Shown piece by piece: positions 17,262-26,600 of a stretch of DNA of 37,831 bases. The position numbers were made by a program, and so were the translations under genes. The stretch is from the NCBI GenBank assembly GCA_011524645.1, contig WTJY01000470.1:1-37831 (forward strand), in the 5' to 3' direction. The stretch comes from Anaerolineales bacterium (lineage in GTDB: Bacteria; Chloroflexota; Anaerolineae; Promineifilales; Promineifilaceae). A model generated the notes under the pieces. It ran no database searches. It was not told where the DNA came from and worked only from the letters and a program-made list of their open reading frames with translations. Position 1 is the stretch's first letter. Every line of letters begins with the position of its first letter.

Positions 17262-18824
17262 GATGTACCCGAGACCACGTAGATGTTCGACGAGGTCGGG
17301 GTCTTGGTCAATCGTCAGCGGGGTGCCAGCTATGAGGCTGTCTCGCTGGCTTTCGACTGTCCCAATGATACGGTTCATTTGCTGGTAAAGGGGTTGAAAA
17401 TCGGCCGGTGGGGTATCGAGGATGCTGGCGAGTTCGAGCTGATCGCTTTGCAGATCGAAAAACTCATAGGGTTGATCATCGATTTGGATCAGTTTCCGGC
17501 CGCCTTTGACGATCGCTCGCCGTAGCTCATCGCACTGGAATTTTTCTACCGCTCCCGGTTGTCGGTCATGAATGGCCGAAACTAAGTTGAGCGGTGGATA
17601 CACTTCTGAGAAGGCGGTTGCTTGCTCGACATCACGGCCGTGGGCGACTTCACAGAGGGAGAGGCCGTTGACTTTGGCTTGGTCGATATTTTGAGCATCT
17701 TTGGGGAGTTGACCGGCCGCGCTGAGAATAGTGTGGAAGATACGGCGGGTGCTGACCGCTTGATCGATGCGCTGTCCTGCTGGAAGTTGTGCGGGCCATT
17801 TGACAATAAGTGGGACGTGAAGTAGCTCTTGATAGGCGACAAATGAGTGGCCATAAAAGTTATGTTCCCCGATACCGTCCCCATGATCGGCCGCAATGAT
17901 TACTAGCGTGTTTTCTTTGTTTTGCCGTTTTTCTAATTGGGCGAATAGCTTTTTTAAATAATCATCTTGATAAGCGACTTCGGCGCTGTAATAGGCGTTT
18001 AAGACGTTCTTCTCTAAATCGGTTAACCCATCTGGCAGGGGCATGGCCCAGCGATATGCTTCGCTGTTCCATTCGCGCATGACCTGTTGTGCGGCCGGAT
18101 CATTGGCGACTTCTGGAGCGACCTGTTGTACAAATTTGTGTGGTGGCACAAAGGGCATATGGGTTTCCATCAGATTAAGGAAGAGAAAGAGAGGCTGGTC
18201 GCTGTCTTTAATTTCACGGTCTTGTAAGTAGCGGGTGATATCGCCGACCGATTTTTCATTTTGCCCTTTGAAACGGCCGAGTTGGGACCAGAGTGGTGTG
18301 AACCAGCTATTAATCGACAGACGAAAGGCGAAGTCTGAGCGGCTAAAGAAGTTTTGAATGGGATAGGCGATGTTGTGTCGAATGACGGCCGATAGTTTTT
18401 CCCATGTACGGCCGAACCAAGAACGATTTTGATTGGGGTAAGGGTTGGGGAAGGTCCCGCCGTAGTTGTGAAAGGTTTGGAATCCCCGTTTGAGATCATT
18501 ATCTAGGACACCGACTAGTGGATTGTTGCAGAATCCGACCGTTTCGTATCCCATTTTGCTGAGCAGGTCCGCGACATGGGGAACCTCGGGAGAGAGTTTG
18601 AGGTTGGGTTGCGTGACTTGATGAGCGGTCGGGTAAAGACCGGTAAACATTGATGTATGGCTCGGGATGGTCCATTGAGCGGCCGAGAGAGCCATCTCAA
18701 AGAGGGTTGATTGTTGGGCGAAGTGATCTAGGTTGGGGGTTAGATGTTGTTTGTTGCCGTAACAACCGAGTCGGTCCGCCCGCTGTGTGTCGAGTACGAT
18801 AAAGACAATGTCTGGTTGGGTCAT
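17256..18824 (-). CDS. alkaline-phosphatase-superfamily 'sulfatase' with Thr at the nucleophile position
   Basis: 522 residues, annotated by fold as a sulfatase. It starts IVFIVLDTQRADRLGCYG (Asp12 as metal ligand), has WTIPSHTSMFTG at 51-62, and has a second metal site AADHGDGIGEHNFYGHS (about 315-331). True sulfatases have Cys/SerxProxArg, in which the Cys or Ser becomes formylglycine. Here the motif is Thr52-Ile-Pro-Ser-His, with no Cys or Ser and no Arg. Thr is the nucleophile in phosphoethanolamine and phosphoglycerol transferases of this superfamily, so a phosphodiesterase or transferase role is as likely as a sulfatase role. No signal peptide or membrane helices are seen, so it is probably cytosolic. 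A good - strand promoter lies upstream (18926-18954). Confidence 0.75.
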   Translation of the reverse strand: MTQPDIVFIVLDTQRADRLGCYGNKQHLTPNLDHFAQQSTLFEMALSAAQWTIPSHTSMFTGLYPTAHQVTQPNLKLSPEVPHVADLLSKMGYETVGFCNNPLVGVLDNDLKRGFQTFHNYGGTFPNPYPNQNRSWFGRTWEKLSAVIRHNIAYPIQNFFSRSDFAFRLSINSWFTPLWSQLGRFKGQNEKSVGDITRYLQDREIKDSDQPLFLFLNLMETHMPFVPPHKFVQQVAPEVANDPAAQQVMREWNSEAYRWAMPLPDGLTDLEKNVLNAYYSAEVAYQDDYLKKLFAQLEKRQNKENTLVIIAADHGDGIGEHNFYGHSFVAYQELLHVPLIVKWPAQLPAGQRIDQAVSTRRIFHTILSAAGQLPKDAQNIDQAKVNGLSLCEVAHGRDVEQATAFSEVYPPLNLVSAIHDRQPGAVEKFQCDELRRAIVKGGRKLIQIDDQPYEFFDLQSDQLELASILDTPPADFQPLYQQMNRIIGTVESQRDSLIAGTPLTIDQDPDLVEHLRGLGYID

Positions 18825-18925
18825 AAATAAAAGGGTTGTAACGCGAGAAGTTTGCGGATGTCTTGTTGTGTTAGGGGGAAGGATGTTTGGATAGAGGTCC
18901 GCGAAAAGCGTTCAACTGTGACTCT

Positions 18926-18954
18926 ATTGTACTAGCTGGAAATGGGGAGAACAA
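18926..18954 (-). promoter_or_regulatory. promoter of the sulfatase-like/lgt transcript
   Basis: On the - strand TTGTTC, a 17-bp spacer, then TACAAT, about 100 bp upstream of the start at 18824. The spacing is ideal and five of six -10 bases match consensus. Confidence 0.55.
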
Positions 18955-18974
18955 CAAATCCATCTGAAAATCGA

Positions 18975-19676
18975 TTAGGGGCCAAAGCGATAGCCCACGC
19001 CACGGACCGTGCGAACCCAGAAGGGGGAGGCCGGATCGCGTTCTAATTTTTTGCGTAGGTAGTGGATATAGGGTTTGATGTTCTTTTTAGCGTCTTGGTA
19101 CTCTTCCCCCCAAGCTTTGTCAAGTAGGTCGGCCGTGCGAATCACTTGGCCAGGGTAGCGGGCGAAAACCTCTAGGATTTGAAATTCACGGGTGGTGAAA
19201 CTGACTGTTTCGCCACGTACTTTGGCGGTGCGATTTTTGAGATCGATTTCGATTTCATCGTTGCCAAACATAATGAGCTGATGTGGAACGGCACTTGATA
19301 CGCGTCTTAAGTGGGCACGAATACGGGCTTGAAATTCGATCGGATCGAACGGTTTTGTTAGGTAATCGTCGGCCCCTAAATCTAGGCCACGTACGATATT
19401 GTCACGGCCGGTGAGTGCGGTCATGAAAATAATCGGTGTGTTGGTACGGGCTCGGATTTGCTGACAGATACTCCAGCCGTTAAGCCCTTCGGGGAGCATG
19501 ACATCTAGGATAACGAGATCAAATGTACGTTTGTTGATCCATGCGATGCCATCATCGCCGTTGTGGCAGATTTGGGGTTTGCAATTGATTTCTTGTAGCA
19601 GAAGTGCCATTTGTTTGCATAGGGCTAAATCGTCTTCGACGATCAAAACGGAATGAGGAGGGTGTGATTGAGACAT
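18975..19676 (-). CDS. OmpR/PhoB-type response regulator (orphan)
   Basis: 233 residues from ATG 19676 (MSQSHPPHSVLIVEDD). An upstream start adding 15 residues lacks support. The receiver domain has the acidic pair in VEDD (14-16), phospho-acceptor Asp58 in VILDVMLP, Thr in FMTALTG and Lys in DYLTKPFD. The C-terminal winged helix (about 135-233) is of OmpR type and ends in VRTVRGVGYRFGP. It is a DNA-binding transcription factor. No histidine kinase is adjacent; the hybrid kinase at 397-2208 is 17 kb away. No Shine-Dalgarno is visible, and a weak TTGCCC-17-TTATCC pair lies just before the start, giving a very short leader. Confidence 0.9.
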   Translation of the reverse strand: MSQSHPPHSVLIVEDDLALCKQMALLLQEINCKPQICHNGDDGIAWINKRTFDLVILDVMLPEGLNGWSICQQIRARTNTPIIFMTALTGRDNIVRGLDLGADDYLTKPFDPIEFQARIRAHLRRVSSAVPHQLIMFGNDEIEIDLKNRTAKVRGETVSFTTREFQILEVFARYPGQVIRTADLLDKAWGEEYQDAKKNIKPYIHYLRKKLERDPASPFWVRTVRGVGYRFGP

Positions 19677-19746
19677 GATGGGTGTAGGATAACATGAGGG
19701 TGTGAGGGGGGGCAAATTCAAGAGTTGATTACTTTGGTGAAGGCAT

Positions 19747-19781
19747 TGGTACTAAGTAGGAAGAGAGAAGTAAGAAGCTCT
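19747..19781. repeat. heptanucleotide tandem repeat in the regulator spacer
   Basis: Fixed-phase 7-mers AAGTAGG, AAGAGAG, AAGTAAG and AAGCTCT, preceded by TGGTACT. It lies in the divergent spacer between the response regulator and tetR genes. Confidence 0.45.
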
Positions 19782-19844
19782 GCATTATCGTGAGATCGTT
19801 AAGCTTCGCTTTCAAAGAAATTGCTTCGCTACGATTAAAATCGA

Positions 19845-19872
19845 ATATTGTTGAACGATATGTGCACAATAT
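19845..19872. promoter_or_regulatory. inverted repeat ATATTGT/ACAATAT
   Basis: Perfect 7-bp arms separated by 14 bp in the spacer between divergent regulator genes. It is a possible operator; no bound protein can be named. Confidence 0.3.
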
Positions 19873-19911
19873 AAAGTTTGGCAGAAGGGTAATCAATCAT
19901 TAAAATGGGCT

Positions 19912-19933
19912 AAATGTTCATTACTGGACATTT
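19912..19933. promoter_or_regulatory. candidate TetR operator
   Basis: A dyad AAATGTTCA-TTAC-TGGACATTT (8 of 9 arm positions symmetric) ends 36 bp before the tetR start. It overlaps a -35-like TGGACA. Its length and place are typical of autoregulated TetR genes. Confidence 0.5.
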
Positions 19934-19969
19934 GTCTATGGTTGTGCAAGTTATGGGTAACATCTGTTT

Positions 19970-20563
19970 ATGAACGAGAGAAAAATAGACCGACGGGTGC
20001 AAAGAACTCGGCAACTATTACGAGATGCCTTGTTGTCGTTGATTGTAGAAAAAGGGTATGAGGCGATTACGGTGCAAAATATTATTGATCGGGCGAATTT
20101 GGGGCGCTCGACATTTTACTTACACTATCAGGATAAAGATGATTTATTGGCGAGCGGGATGGATGAGTGGGTGCATGGGCTGATTGATGGATTGGATGAG
20201 CACGAGGGAGAAGGAATGTTCGAAGGGGATGTACGAGAGGGGCGATTGCAAATCCGGCCGTTATTTGAACGTTTACGTGGCGATTATGATTTGTATAAGC
20301 AGATTTTAGGGCATCAAGGCGTGACTGTGATTCGTCGTCAAGTTGAGCATCATATGGGGGAGCACATTGAAGAATGGCTGACACGCTACGAGCTCAATGA
20401 TAAGTTGCCCGTGAAGGTGGCTGCGATTTATATCTCTGGAGGTTTGATGACATTGGTGCAGTGGTGGCTAGATGAACGGATGCCACATGCGCCGGAGCAA
20501 ATGGAAGAGATGGTCTGGTGCTTGGTGCACCAAGTTGTTCATTGTTCGGCCGATAGTCAATAG
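19970..20563 (+). CDS. TetR/AcrR-family transcriptional regulator
   Basis: 197 residues. The N-terminal helix-turn-helix spans about 10-57 and carries the typical AITVQNIIDRANLGRSTFYLHYQDKDDLLA pattern (residues 33-62, quoted by position). The ligand-binding half (about 75-190) is helical and resembles the C-terminal domain of TetR repressors with a WWLDERMPH-like end, but the inducer cannot be inferred. A palindromic candidate operator lies immediately upstream. The exporter gene starts 12 bp after the stop, so the regulator most likely controls its own operon and the exporter. Confidence 0.9.
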   Translation: MNERKIDRRVQRTRQLLRDALLSLIVEKGYEAITVQNIIDRANLGRSTFYLHYQDKDDLLASGMDEWVHGLIDGLDEHEGEGMFEGDVREGRLQIRPLFERLRGDYDLYKQILGHQGVTVIRRQVEHHMGEHIEEWLTRYELNDKLPVKVAAIYISGGLMTLVQWWLDERMPHAPEQMEEMVWCLVHQVVHCSADSQ

Positions 20564-20574
20564 AATAGGGTAGG

Positions 20575-21438
20575 GTGGTGGCGCAGAAATGGAATCGGCC
20601 GACCGGGTTGGCGACGATGTGGATGTGTGGGGCTTTGGCGTCGTTTTTGTTGATGGGGGTCGGCGGACGAGAATTGGCTGGGGTGCTAACCACATTCCAA
20701 ATCTTGTTTTTTCGTAGTTTGATCGGTTTGATTGTGGCGAGTGTTATTGTCGGCCGTACCGGTTGGAAACAGTTGCAGACCGACCAATTTGGCTGGCATG
20801 TTCTACGGAATGTGGCTCACTATGGGGGGCAATATGGCTGGTTTTATGGACTGGGGTTTATTCCACTGGCTGAAGTGTTTGCGATTGAATTTACGGTGCC
20901 GATTTGGGTAGCCTTGCTGGCTGTATTTATATTGGGCGAGCGGTTAACGCGTTCACGAATGGCGGCGATCGGGTTGGGATTTGTCGGGTTTCTGGTTATT
21001 TTACGGCCCGGTTTAGAGGTAATCCATCCGGCCGCGCTGGCTGTTCTAGGGGCGGCGATTGGGTATGCGATCGCCCATACATTGACCAAAAAATTGACTG
21101 CGACAGATTCGGCCTGGAGTGTTGTTTTCTATATGACAATGATTCAACTTCCCTTCGGGTTGATCCCTAGTCTATGGAATTGGGCGACACCTACAGCTGC
21201 GGATTGGCCTTGGTTGATTTTGGTGGGGATTGCGGCCTTGACGGCCCATTACTGCATGTCTCGCGCGTTGGCTCTCGCTGATGCGACTGTCGTTGTACCG
21301 ATGGATTTTTTACGTTTGCCATTAGTCGCGCTCGTTGGGGCCGTCTTTTACGACGAGCCACTTGACTGGTTGGTGTTAGTCGGCGCTGCTTTGATGCTTT
21401 TCGGCAATTGGATTAATATTTGGTGGGAGCGTAAATAA
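20575..21438 (+). CDS. EamA/DMT-family membrane transporter
   Basis: 287 residues with about ten hydrophobic helices arranged as two EamA repeats. The second repeat starts near residue 150. Typical features are PLAEVFAIEFTVPIWVALLA in the first repeat and VVPMDFLRLPLVALVGAVFY in the second. It starts at a GTG (20575 or 20578) right after AATAGGG. Drug/metabolite transporters of this type export small metabolites or take up solutes. Substrate is unknown. Coupling with a tetR gene 12 bp upstream suggests inducible export. Confidence 0.88.
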   Translation: MVAQKWNRPTGLATMWMCGALASFLLMGVGGRELAGVLTTFQILFFRSLIGLIVASVIVGRTGWKQLQTDQFGWHVLRNVAHYGGQYGWFYGLGFIPLAEVFAIEFTVPIWVALLAVFILGERLTRSRMAAIGLGFVGFLVILRPGLEVIHPAALAVLGAAIGYAIAHTLTKKLTATDSAWSVVFYMTMIQLPFGLIPSLWNWATPTAADWPWLILVGIAALTAHYCMSRALALADATVVVPMDFLRLPLVALVGAVFYDEPLDWLVLVGAALMLFGNWINIWWERK

Positions 21439-21464
21439 GCCACGTGGGTGAGGGAATACGGAAC

Positions 21465-21494
21465 CATGCGCGAGTTCCGCTTAAACCGCGCATG
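21465..21494. terminator. hairpin between convergent exporter and ATPase genes
   Basis: Perfect 8-bp arms CATGCGCG and CGCGCATG around a 14-nt loop, in the 76-bp gap between convergent genes. It lacks a T-tract, so its role as a terminator is uncertain. Confidence 0.4.
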
Positions 21495-21514
21495 ATTCAT
21501 ATGGGGAGCGTAAT

Positions 21515-23230
21515 TTACCTGAGGCGTAACGGCCGGTAGCGATTCACTGCTGCACCGAGTTCGAACGGCCGGAAAGCGGCTAAATCACCAACATAGCGTC
21601 GGTCTAAGACATCAAGCCCCTTATTGGCGATATCTTGCATTGTTAGATCGAGCGCTTCCGCAAGAGAGCGTCGGCCGTCGAAATGATTGTCCAGCGCATA
21701 GACCAACGCGGCCCCGATCGCTCTGGTTTGGCTCTCATCGACCAGTTGGCTCACCGACCAGAGATCGATATGTTCTTCGCCGAACTGTAGTCCATCAACG
21801 CCACGGCTTTTGACATTGGTATCGCGCCGTCCTTTGCGCGGGTCGAGACTTTTGGGGGTCGGAATACGCGCGGTGATTTGACCGAATGATTGTCCTCCTT
21901 CGGAGGTTCTGGGACGGCCGTGCTGGGCTGCGATTTCTTTGGCTTCGCTGGTGACATCATGAACATGATAGCTATCGAGTGCGATGACATGGTCGGCCAC
22001 TTCGAAATAGTCGCCACTGCCACCGATGACCAGAATGGTAGAAACACCATGTTCATCATAAAGTTGGCGTACTTTGTCGATAAACGGGGTGATCGGCTCT
22101 TTGTCTTTGGCGATCAGGGCTTGCATGCGTTGGTCGCGAATCATGAAGTTGGTGGCTGCCGTGTCTTCATCGATTAAGAGGAGTTGAGAGCCCAATTCGA
22201 GTGCTTCTACGATATTAGCCGCTTGAGAGGTCGAGCCAGAGGCATTTTCGCTGGAAAAGTTTTGGGTATTGCGGCCGTGTGGCAGATTGTTGATAAAGGG
22301 AGAGATATTGACCCCGACCACGCTACGGCCGTCTTCGGCCCGAATTTTGACCGCTGTGGGGTCACTGACCACGAGGTCACGGCCGTCGCCGGGCCGATGA
22401 TTATAGATGCCGCGTTCTAACGCATTGAGCAGGGTCGATTTTCCATGAAAACCACCACCCACAATGAGCGTTACACCGGCGGGGATCCCCATGCCGCTGA
22501 CTCGGCCGCGATTGGGCAGTTCAAATGAAACCCGTAAGCTTTCTGGAGAGCTAAATTGAACAACATTATCCCCTTTTAGCGGCCGATTATCGATACCGGA
22601 GCGACGGGGTAAGATGCTATCATCGGCGACAAATGCGACAAGATTCTGTTCCTGTAGTGCTTGCCTCAGTGTGTCTGCGTCTTCATTCGTTTCCGCGAAA
22701 CGGCGCATGACCTCGGGGCGGCCGTTGGCATAGATTAGAGCGGCATTGACGAGCTTGGGTAGATCTTCGCAGAGCATTTTTGCAGCGGCTCGCCCCATGA
22801 CGGACCGGCCGCGAGCAGGTAGACCCACGACGAAGCGGGCTTCGACAAAGTCGGTATTGATGTGAACAGCGGTGCGTTCGATGAGTTCCTGCCCCGGCCG
22901 GTCGATGGCGATAAGCCCGCTTTTCCCTGAGCCATTGCGACCGGCGGCCGTTTGGCAGGCTTGTGCAAAGGCGGCTGCGATATAAGCTTCGAGCCCGATC
23001 CGGCGACTGTTATGGTTAAAAAGAGTGGTTGGATAGCCTGCGATTTGTTGTGATACGCGGACGCGTAGACGACTGGGAGAGGCGAATGGGTCTCCTTGAA
23101 CATAGTCGATGAAGAGATCGAAATCATCGAACCGGTATTTTCCTGCGATGTCTTTATACGCTTTATAACCACGGCCGTCGATGCGGCTGAGTTGTTGTTT
23201 GAGCTGTTGTTGAGATTGCCAATTATTCAT
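21515..23230 (-). CDS. predicted ABC-class ATPase (PF09818-like)
   Basis: 571 residues, close to the usual length of this soluble family. The core holds a Walker A VGGGFHGKST (257-266), an unusual ABC-like signature region (ASGSTSQAANI, about 330-340) and Walker B QLLLIDEDTAATNFM (349-363). A second conserved element, GRNGSGKSG (97-105), looks like a P-loop. It is a feature of the family's N-terminal domain and need not bind nucleotide. The C-terminal region (about 450-571) is family-specific. No membrane domain is nearby, so it is not a transporter. Eukaryotic relatives are linked to RNA editing; the bacterial role is not established. It converges with the exporter gene. Confidence 0.88.
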   Translation of the reverse strand: MNNWQSQQQLKQQLSRIDGRGYKAYKDIAGKYRFDDFDLFIDYVQGDPFASPSRLRVRVSQQIAGYPTTLFNHNSRRIGLEAYIAAAFAQACQTAAGRNGSGKSGLIAIDRPGQELIERTAVHINTDFVEARFVVGLPARGRSVMGRAAAKMLCEDLPKLVNAALIYANGRPEVMRRFAETNEDADTLRQALQEQNLVAFVADDSILPRRSGIDNRPLKGDNVVQFSSPESLRVSFELPNRGRVSGMGIPAGVTLIVGGGFHGKSTLLNALERGIYNHRPGDGRDLVVSDPTAVKIRAEDGRSVVGVNISPFINNLPHGRNTQNFSSENASGSTSQAANIVEALELGSQLLLIDEDTAATNFMIRDQRMQALIAKDKEPITPFIDKVRQLYDEHGVSTILVIGGSGDYFEVADHVIALDSYHVHDVTSEAKEIAAQHGRPRTSEGGQSFGQITARIPTPKSLDPRKGRRDTNVKSRGVDGLQFGEEHIDLWSVSQLVDESQTRAIGAALVYALDNHFDGRRSLAEALDLTMQDIANKGLDVLDRRYVGDLAAFRPFELGAAVNRYRPLRLR

Positions 23231-23578
23231 GTCTTTTACACAGAGAGATATTTTTCGTTTGATATAAATGATAAATTTGATTTACCGTACGATAGTTATA
23301 CTAGTTTGGCCCAAAAATGAGAATAATTACGGATGTGCATAGGGGGAAGGCTATGTTACATTTAGCTTATTGTGTACAACATTTTTTGATAATAGATTTT
23401 TCACATTTATAGTCAACTATTCTACCTTGGGGATGGATAGTGTAAGGGTTTATAAGGCTTATCGTAAGTTTAGAGATGTACAGTACATTGGTAATATTTT
23501 ATTGTGAATCATAGTATCTATTGCTCGCATTTGCCTTTAAAGTAGACAAAAAGACAAAGCTTGATTGAGTTGCATTTG
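23231..23578. other. AT-rich divergent intergenic region
   Basis: About 350 bp without a credible ORF on either strand. It holds one perfect 13-bp palindrome, ATGTAC-A-GTACAT (23476-23488), a possible operator. No RNA gene is recognised. Confidence 0.4.
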
Positions 23579-23608
23579 TTGATATTGAAAGGTTATTCCC
23601 CGTAAAAT
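23579..23608 (+). promoter_or_regulatory. promoter of the large secreted protein
   Basis: TTGATA (23579-23584), an 18-bp spacer and TAAAAT (23603-23608). The implied transcript start is near 23615, so translation should begin at ATG 23665 and not at the upstream TTG 23611. Confidence 0.5.
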
Positions 23609-23664
23609 TATTGGCACATGAGGCTCTCTACGCATTAAAAGGTTTAGAAAGGATTAAACCCGAT

Positions 23665-26600
23665 ATGTCAAAAGGTTTTTATAAATTTTTACTAATTACA
23701 GCTTTCATTCTTTTATTTAGTAGTTGGCTGACAACTGCTCAAGCTGCGAATTACCCTTCAGATTTGCTATCTACTCATGGAAATAGCGAGTTAATGTCGG
23801 GTGCAAGCGATGTGTCAAAAGCACCTGCTTTAGATGTCGCGGCCGAGATGGCTTTGCTGAATCAGCAAACACTCCCTCGATTTTCTTGTGATGGTACCGT
23901 TTTTCATATTCGAGACAATCTTCTATATGAAATCGATGTATCTAGCGATGCCCCTATTCTAAATGGACCGATTTTTGTCTATTATGAACGGATGAATAGC
24001 TTAGGCTTTAATCCGCTAGATAACTATTTGTATATGATCACCCAAAGCGCAGATTTGTTGCGTGTAGGGCAAGGGGGGACTTTCGAAAACCTCGGCGGTA
24101 TTGACGGTATTAACCGGAGTTATTTTGTTGGAGACTTTTTACGGGACGGGACTTATGTTCTGGGTAATGGCCGTACTTTGTTTCTGGTTGATATCTCTCG
24201 TATGGAGGTGATCGATACTGTTTCTGTTAAATTACAGAGACCAAATGGCACAGAAAGAAATCCGAGCTTTTCCGATCTTGCGGTTAATCCGATTGATGGC
24301 AAAGTTTATGCCAAGGATCAGTCAACCAATGAATTAATTACAATTGACTTAGATTCTGGTAAAGCCACGGCTGTAGGGCCATCATTTCAGGGAAACTCCG
24401 GTTCTGTTTGGTTTGATCAAAACGGGATATTCTATGCCCACTCTTTCACTGGTAGTGGGGACTTTTATCGAGTTGATACGGCGACAGGCGCGTATGAATG
24501 GTTAGGGAATGGGAGTACACCGAGCGCACATGATGCGACTAGTTGCCCATATAGCTTCGGCTTGGAATTGTCCTTAGATGATATTTCCTGTGATGTGGCG
24601 GATGCTCAGCATCTCCGGATGGTTAATCGGACTTATCAAACTTTAGAAGATTTGTCTTTTACACAAACGTTACCGACCGGCTTTTCGTTCGCTGATGACG
24701 CATCAACAATCCAAAGTGATTGGCGGTCTAAATTTGGCGGTTCTACAACCGTTTTGATTGACGGCCAAACAATTACCGCAACCGGATTACGTGTGAACCT
24801 TGGGGATACCGATTTCGAACTAAATATCTTACGAGAGAATAAGGGTGTCTTTAGCGCAATCTTCCGTGCTGATATCGCAAATTTACCGAGCTTGTTGGGG
24901 GAAACAGTCCAGTCTGATGACCCGACGACACCGCCCCAACCTGATGTGACGGCTGTGGATTTTGCAGCCTGCCCCACACTGGTTGATGAGGATGCTGTTT
25001 GTTCGGTCGGTTATACACAGCTTGATCGATACGATGAATCGGTGGGGAACGGCTTGTCTTACATTGCATCGTTTTCTGTTACGCCGGGGACCAATATCCG
25101 TGTTGAAGGGTTCGTAGCGGAAGGTCATCCTGAGTTGGGTTGTGCGCTAGATGGGAATAGCGGGGCAGATGCGTATTGCACACAAAAGCAAGATTCTGAA
25201 AATATGGATATTCTTTTCAATGGATCTATCATCGGTAGTTATCGAGATGGGGAAGGTGCAAATAATTGGGAAAATTTCTATCTTCCTTTCGGTCCCATTG
25301 ATCAGGTTGCTACAAGTGGCAATTTTACACTGGAGTTTGTCCATCCCGATTCTACAAATGATCACTCTTTGACGACCGATTTGGTGGTATGTGCTGCAGA
25401 TGCTGGGATTTTAAATAGAGACTTGGGTGATGCTCCGGCGAGTTATGGGGACGCAGACAGCATGATTGTAAATGGTATTCAATTAGGTAGCGCAGTTGAT
25501 TTAGATCCATCTGCACACTACTCTAGTGATGCGATGGGAGATGACAACAATGGAAGTGATGATGAGGACGGGATTGATTTTGTTGGCGGGATAGACCTTA
25601 TGGTCGGTGAGACAGGCTATGAAGTCGATGCGACTATGTATAACTCTAACGATGCTTATGGTAATGCGCGACTTCAAGGGTGGATCGATTTTGATCGGGA
25701 TGGGCTGTTTGATCATCCTGCAGAAAGAATTGGAACCTATCTGTTTGAAGGGAATCCATCTGGGGCGAAAACGACAACATTGACTTATGATATTCCTGAT
25801 TCGGCCGATGTTTGCGGCCAATCTACCTATGCTCGCTTTCGATTTACCCCTGACTATGTTACGCCGACTGAATCAGCTTTAGCCGGAGAAACCGAAGATT
25901 ATTTGGTCAATTTGGTTTGTGGTTCGATTAGCGGTCAGGTTTGGAATGATGAAAATGATGATGGGTTTGTTAATACCAACGAAGGCCCTATGTCTGTAAC
26001 AGTAACTGTGTATAACAGTTTAGGTCTCCCTGTTGGTTTTACGACCACGGATGCTAATGGTAATTACACGGTTGGAAATTTGCCGGCCGATACCTATCGC
26101 GTCGTTATTACCGGTATTCCAGCAACATACCAACCGACATTTGATCCCGATGGGGTTTTGGATGGTGAAACATCTTTGGGACTCTCCCTATCTCGACGTA
26201 ACGTAATCGCCAATTTTGGTTATCATGATACACGTTATGATGTGAAAGGAACCGTTTGGTATGACCAGAATGCGGATGGCGTGATGAATATCGATGGTGC
26301 TACCGGCTTACCACCTGAAGACGAAGCTCCGTTACCCGGTGTAACTGTAAATCTGGTTGATTCGTCAGGAAGTATTATCGACTCAACAACAACAAACGCG
26401 GATGGGGTATATAAGTTTTTGAATAACTTGCCGGGTGAGTATCGGATTGAAATCGATGATACGGTCACGGCTGGCCTGATTGACTATCAATTGACCTATG
26501 ATGCGGATGGCTCGCTTGATGGGCAGACCTATTTCGAGATTACAAATGCTGGTGAGATGAAGGTTAGCTTTGTGGACTTATTCACAACTGTGCCGGAAGC

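Noticed and set aside
23611-23664. Upstream TTG start for the large secreted protein
   Set aside because: It would sit 3 bp after the -10 element and put 18 polar residues before a good signal peptide; ATG 23665 has a Shine-Dalgarno.
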